Shown here: one piece after another, positions 60,928-64,000 of the stretch
Numbering within the stretch: the stretch's first letter is position 1
Layout of the letters: every line of letters starts with the position of its first letter
Origin: Phylloscopus collybita
Lineage: Eukaryota; Chordata; Aves; Passeriformes; Phylloscopidae
Reading direction: 5' to 3'
Length of the DNA: 64,000 bases
Assembly: GCA_027886175.1 (NCBI GenBank)
Contig: JAJNNQ010000013.1
Coordinates: 1,302,001 to 1,366,000 of the forward strand
Notes under the pieces: generated by a model
Told to the model about the DNA's origin: nothing
Seen by the model: the letters and a program-made list of their open reading frames with translations, nothing else
The model's database searches: none
Program-made: the position numbers and the translations under genes

Positions 60928-63900
60928 CTAGAATAAAATAACAAACAAGGTGAAGTGTATTTGCACAGGGAAACAATTCAGATGTCTTTACCGGAAAGAC
61001 ACAAGTTGTAGTACTGATTGCAGGGGTCAGGAAATCCTTCAGGGCTTGAGTTCAGTACACTTTTCTCTGCCTAGGAAATTTTGCAAAGTTAAACTAATGC
61101 CACAATACTATCCTTTACACCAGCACAAGGTGTAAAGGTGCACACTATAATATGGCTTAAAACTTACAGAAAAAGCAAAGCAAGCATGCCACAGCTCAGC
61201 AAGATGCTGTTATAAACACTGCTTTTGAAACTTCCTGTTGTTGAAGTGTCTGATTTTGATTTCTCAACCTGGATGTTTCATTAAAGCTATTTTTCTCTTA
61301 TTTAACTTCTGTTTTTCATAAAGGTCAGTGGTAGAAAGGACAGAGAAAAGAGGAAAAAAATAAGCCATGTGGCTTGTGGTGTCCATAAATTCCTAGTTGC
61401 AGAGGGATATGTTTTGACACTTCCAGAACTTAGCTGTTGTTTATTCAAAGGTCCCACGTCATTAAAAACTATCATTGTGTCTATCACATAAATCACTCTT
61501 ACTCCTGGGGCAGGCTTTGCCACCTGTGCTGAGTTTGACCATGGAGGATGAGGACAGTGACATTCACTTGGGGCTCTGCCAGCCATGGCTCTCTTAAGCT
61601 ACCCAGTGTTCCCAAGCCATGCCCTGCCTTCCCTGTGGGAGCCCTGGGGAGGCATGGAGCATGTCTGTCTGTCCCACATGGGCATCAGCCATACACCCCA
61701 GCTTGCTCTGACCCTTTTGCCCAGATACCATTGGTTGTGCTCTGGTCAGCAGGGAGTGACAGCTGTTTGCCTCCCAAGTGCTTTTGAACAATAATGTTCA
61801 AAATTTTGAACAATAAATAGATGTTCAGTGCTATGAAGTGTCCCCAGCAACTGGCAAAATTTAACTTGATTGATGGTCATATTTAACTTGATTTACTCCT
61901 TTCAGTCCATGCTGTTCTTTCCCCCTCCTCCCCTAAAACTGGTTTAATTTCTAAGGCCAGACTGATAACAGTTCTTGTTGGTACCATAAAACTGGTCCTA
62001 AGGTCCATTTTTTAAATCATACTTTTATACCAGTGAAGGCATTAAACTAGACACACTAGTATTATCTTATCTCATTCCAGATCCAGCATATGGACTACCT
62101 CCCCTGAGGGATTTTGCCTCTGTAGTTGTAATAAATAGGCCCCAAGAGTCATGCAACAGCAGCAAGGGGCCTGGAAAAACTTTGTCAAAACAGCAAAATT
62201 TCTAATGGAAGTTAAGACTAGGAAGTAATATTCCAATTTTGAATACTAGTCTTTCTCAGTCTTAAACTCTTACTTGCCCTGAAATCAGCCGTATATAATA
62301 CCATTCCAGCCAAAACAATGCCACTTGCACAGAAATTTGTTTCTAATGTTGCAAGCAGCTGACAGGGCAGAGCAGCGTGGGCACTCCAAGGGACCCTAAC
62401 ATGGGTGAGCACAGGATAGGGGCCCTACCCCAGGCCTGGCCTCTGCTTGCCCAGCCCTGCCACAGTGGCTGTTTGCATTGGTGTTTCCAGTCTGAAAACT
62501 CCCTGCTTAACTCTTGCTTGGCCTGGGGTTTGGATGTTGTCTTCCATCAGGATACAATGCAGAGCATGGCCTGGCAAATGACAAGTTAATAAGCAAAGCA
62601 GCACCCCTGCATGCAGCTGTAGCAGCACCTGTTTCAACAGTTCTGTATTCCTGAACATAGCAGGGGCAGGTGAAGGGTTTTTATCAATTTCTGTTGGGCC
62701 TTTGTCTCCCTTCTGGTTTCCGGAGTGTTCCCACAATGGCAGGTGGAGCAGGAGCAGGTGACTGCTAGTTAAGCATTGCCAGTGGCTTTTGTCTGATGCA
62801 TAATACAAAAATCTCCATCCCATCTCAGAGTTCGTAATCTAATCACTGCATGATTAATTATTAAAGCTATTTTGGTGCTGTTGTTACAGACAGGAGTAGG
62901 ATTTCAGCATGCAGATCTGTTCTGCTGTAGCTCCAGCAGGAAGAACATTTTTTACCGTGATCACTGGGAAATGGAAGTAGCCAAATATTTTAATGAGTAA
63001 TACTCAGAATATCTGGTGTCAAATGGCAGCAGCATGGAGCAGAATACTCTCTTTCTGCTTTTTTCTTTAATATTGCTGCACTGTTGGCTATAGGAACAAA
63101 ACCAGGCTAACGACGTGTCACCCAGGTCTTAGTCTGTGTGCCAGTGAGATGGAGTGTAAGTTCTCCCTGTAATGTTACTGTGGCTCTCTGCTCATGGGTG
63201 AAGCTCCGAGGTTGTGAGGTGGCTGGGGATCCCCCTTTTAGCATGGGGGAACAACAATAAATGGCTCTGAAAGCAGAAAAGGGAGAGAACAGCAAACTCC
63301 CATCCAGAATGGAAAAAGGCCCCCTGGCATTTTTTTGCAAGAGAAAAGATTACAGTGTGATTGGAGAATATACAGAAAGATATGATGCCAGTAAACTTCT
63401 GCTGAAATCCTCACTTCCCATGCATAGGCTGAAGCAGTCAGTATCTGCAAAGCCCAGCTTTTACAGACCCAAAGGGTATCATGAATTCAGTTTTTGGTAA
63501 GTGAACATTTTGTGAGGGGGGTGTTTTCAACAGAGGAGATGCTGCATTGAGAACAGCATCATGCATCAGATTGATTATGTAGATACCCTGCTCAGCTTTG
63601 CTTCTGGTCTGTGCAGACGTGACTGGTCAAACATGACTAAAAGAGCAATAGCAGAACTGGTTCAGCTGCAAGGTTAACTGCAATAAGAACTATTTTTGGC
63701 TTACAGAAAGAGACCTTCCTTCTTTGGTATTGTGGATTAAACTACATTGGGTTTGGTAGATTCAGAAAAGGTTGGCACAGAGCACTAGAAGGAACAGGCT
63801 CAGAGTAAAATCAAGATTACACAAACACTGGAATAGCAAATAGATTTACATTAGCTGTTTCAAAACTTGCTCTAAGAAAAATAATTGTAACCTACTTCAC

Positions 63901-64000
63901 AAAAAAAAAAAAATTTGAAAATGACCAGTAAGGTGCATTGAGAGTGTCCACTGACAAAATATAAATACAAAGTATGTAATATTTTACATTCTTCAGCATT
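60928..64000 (-). other. RBKS: RBKS intron upstream of the last exon
   Basis: No minus-strand segment here encodes the preceding RBKS sequence (the block that should end just before GAGDSF), so the interval is read as intron running out of the window. It is unique sequence with a short poly-A at 63899-63913. The only coding-like segment is a plus-strand candidate exon at 63242-63496, listed separately. Confidence 0.7.
63242..63496 (+). CDS. Candidate first coding exon of an unknown gene nested antisense in an RBKS intron
   Basis: Bounded by a pyrimidine-rich acceptor (ccccctttta then g, AG at 63240-63241) and a strong gtaagt donor at 63497. An ATG at 63261 with good context (A at -3, G at +4) lies directly after an in-frame TAA and opens 78 codons up to the donor. 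The predicted peptide is basic and of ordinary composition, with stretches such as KRKDYSVIGEYTERYDASK and AKPSFYRPKGYHEF. I do not recognise it. Short Tyr/Pro/Lys-rich peptides of this kind occur among ciliary and sperm microtubule proteins, but that is only a stylistic resemblance. A chance open frame remains possible. Confidence 0.35.

Overview
This is a stretch of a vertebrate nuclear genome, almost certainly a bird and probably a songbird. Three signs support this. CR1 LINE fragments, mostly 3' ends, are the main interspersed repeat, and there are no Alu- or B1-like SINEs. Two solitary endogenous-retrovirus LTRs carry intact target-site duplications, and older relics (MIR-like SINEs, ancient CR1/L3-like pieces, a small inverted-repeat DNA transposon) look shared across amniotes. 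Two intron-containing genes, MRPL33 on + and RBKS on -, lie tail to tail as in other amniotes.

Layout. Positions 1-52,400 are gene-poor. They contain two GC-rich islands built round minisatellites (8-bp unit at 2.54 kb, 41-bp unit at 6.49-6.82 kb), a possibly bidirectional CpG-island promoter at 25.3-25.96 kb, a minus-strand solo LTR at 28.5-29.1 kb, a CR1 copy at 36.55-38.43 kb split by a plus-strand solo LTR, and scattered old repeats. I recognise no known protein there. Several open segments bounded by good splice sites are listed as low-confidence candidate exons, including a phase-compatible minus-strand chain at 20.5, 10.95 and 8.25 kb.

Positions 52,400-53,550 hold three CR1 fragments in alternating orientation. 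They end at a CpG-island promoter from which MRPL33 (mitochondrial large-ribosomal-subunit protein bL33m) is transcribed. Its four coding exons were reconstructed by hand and give a complete 65-residue protein, including a 19-nt microexon. About 1.25 kb beyond its stop codon is the last coding exon of RBKS (ribokinase) on the opposite strand. The rest of the window is an RBKS intron, which contains one candidate sense-strand exon of unknown identity at 63.24-63.50 kb.

The two recognised genes serve different functions (mitochondrial translation; ribose phosphorylation), and their proximity is conserved synteny rather than an operon. Most long open frames in the window are chance, or come from tandem repeats whose period is not a multiple of three.
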